Part shown: piece by piece, positions 62,706 to 62,792 of the stretch | How positions within the stretch are numbered: position 1 is the stretch's first letter | Layout of the letters: each line of letters starts with the position of its first letter | Source of the DNA: Burkholderia sp. WSM2232 | GTDB taxonomy: Bacteria > Pseudomonadota > Gammaproteobacteria > Burkholderiales > Burkholderiaceae | Direction: 5' to 3' | Length of the DNA stretch: 62,792 nt | Assembly (NCBI RefSeq): GCF_000472545.1 | Contig: NZ_AWZV01000007.1 | Location: 192,466-255,257, forward strand | The notes under the pieces: model-generated | Database searches by the model: none | What the model was told of the DNA's origin: nothing | Seen by the model: the letters and a program-made list of their open reading frames with translations, nothing else | Translations under genes and position numbers: made by a program

Positions 62706-62792
62706 ATGCAGCTAGGCATGATCGGATTGGGACGCATGGGGGCCGACATGGTGCGGCGCCTTACGCAGGGCGCTCAGCAGTGCATTGTCTAC
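62706..62792 (+). CDS. gnd: 6-phosphogluconate dehydrogenase, N-terminal fragment (cut by window end)
   Basis: Only 29 codons are visible: [20 protein letters not shown] followed by QGAQQCIVY. GxGxxG in MIGLGRMG is the NAD(P)-binding turn, and the wording matches the short (GndA/YqeC-like) 6PGDH family, which makes ribulose-5-phosphate. A GGGAGCG ribosome site precedes ATG 62706. Related beta-hydroxyacid dehydrogenases cannot be excluded from so short a piece. Confidence 0.75.
   Translation, partial: MQLGMIGLGRMGADMVRRLTQGAQQCIVY

Overview
The window looks like chromosomal DNA of a Burkholderia-group betaproteobacterium, most likely Paraburkholderia or a close relative. The grounds are very high GC content with G/C-ending codons, a 368-residue Gram-negative porin, small proteins typical of that group (a DUF6723-like protein, a Pro-rich DPDPPP protein), and dense short operons. 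The genus is inference. Genes are densely packed. I see no transposase, integrase, phage gene, CRISPR array, rRNA or convincing tRNA.

Layout. 1-2279: 3' part of a large coiled-coil SMC/SbcC-like ATPase. 2305-11215: a corrin-ring cluster in two divergent arms. The minus arm (cobG-cobH-cobI-cbiG/cobJ fusion) lies behind a cobalamin riboswitch; the plus arm is cobL-cbiD-cobK-cobM. The set is a hybrid, with oxygen-dependent CobG next to the 'anaerobic-type' CbiD and CbiG. 11288-19332: MFS efflux pump, DUF1488 protein, beta-carbonic anhydrase, AlkB-like dioxygenase with an overlapping LexA-type box, periplasmic trehalase, LrgA/LrgB pair, epoxide hydrolase. 19333-20181: AT-rich gap with several palindromes. 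20182-30974: M1 aminopeptidase lipoprotein, a membrane-anchored unknown overlapping a diguanylate cyclase, glycogen synthase, a sodium:solute symporter with its DUF3311 partner, MarC protein, porin.

31103-33730 is a run of very small genes: Pro-rich, DUF6723-like, unknowns, a disordered protein, a 56-residue DnaJ-type zinc-finger protein, and a cupin. 33949-39438: transketolase, unknown lipoprotein, ZapE/AFG1 ATPase, YihY/BrkB membrane protein. 39640-42491: a translationally coupled metallo-beta-lactamase exonuclease and ATP-dependent DNA ligase. 42606-48772: single-domain response regulator, SDR, three-subunit molybdenum aldehyde oxidoreductase, PRC-barrel protein. 48966-55661: GlgX, a DUF2934 mini-protein, an AI-2E-family permease with a repeat linker and extra C-terminal domain, an acidic mini-protein, a Rieske-FAD reductase. 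55964-62792: hybrid histidine kinase, small secreted protein, class I aldolase, YjbQ, thioredoxin-like protein, SetA-type sugar exporter, and the first codons of 6-phosphogluconate dehydrogenase behind two tandem-repeat arrays.

Two themes recur. One is carbohydrate metabolism: trehalase, GlgA, GlgX, transketolase, aldolase, sugar exporter, 6PGDH. The other is stress or repair: AlkB, ligase/exonuclease, SDR, PRC-barrel, small proteins. Short tandem repeats with 9-, 10-, 12-, 15- and 16-bp units are unusually frequent, both inside reading frames and in intergenic DNA. No single locus is clearly an undescribed system. The best leads are the permease fusion, the small-gene run, the DNA ligase/exonuclease pair and the palindrome-rich gap at 19.6-20.2 kb.
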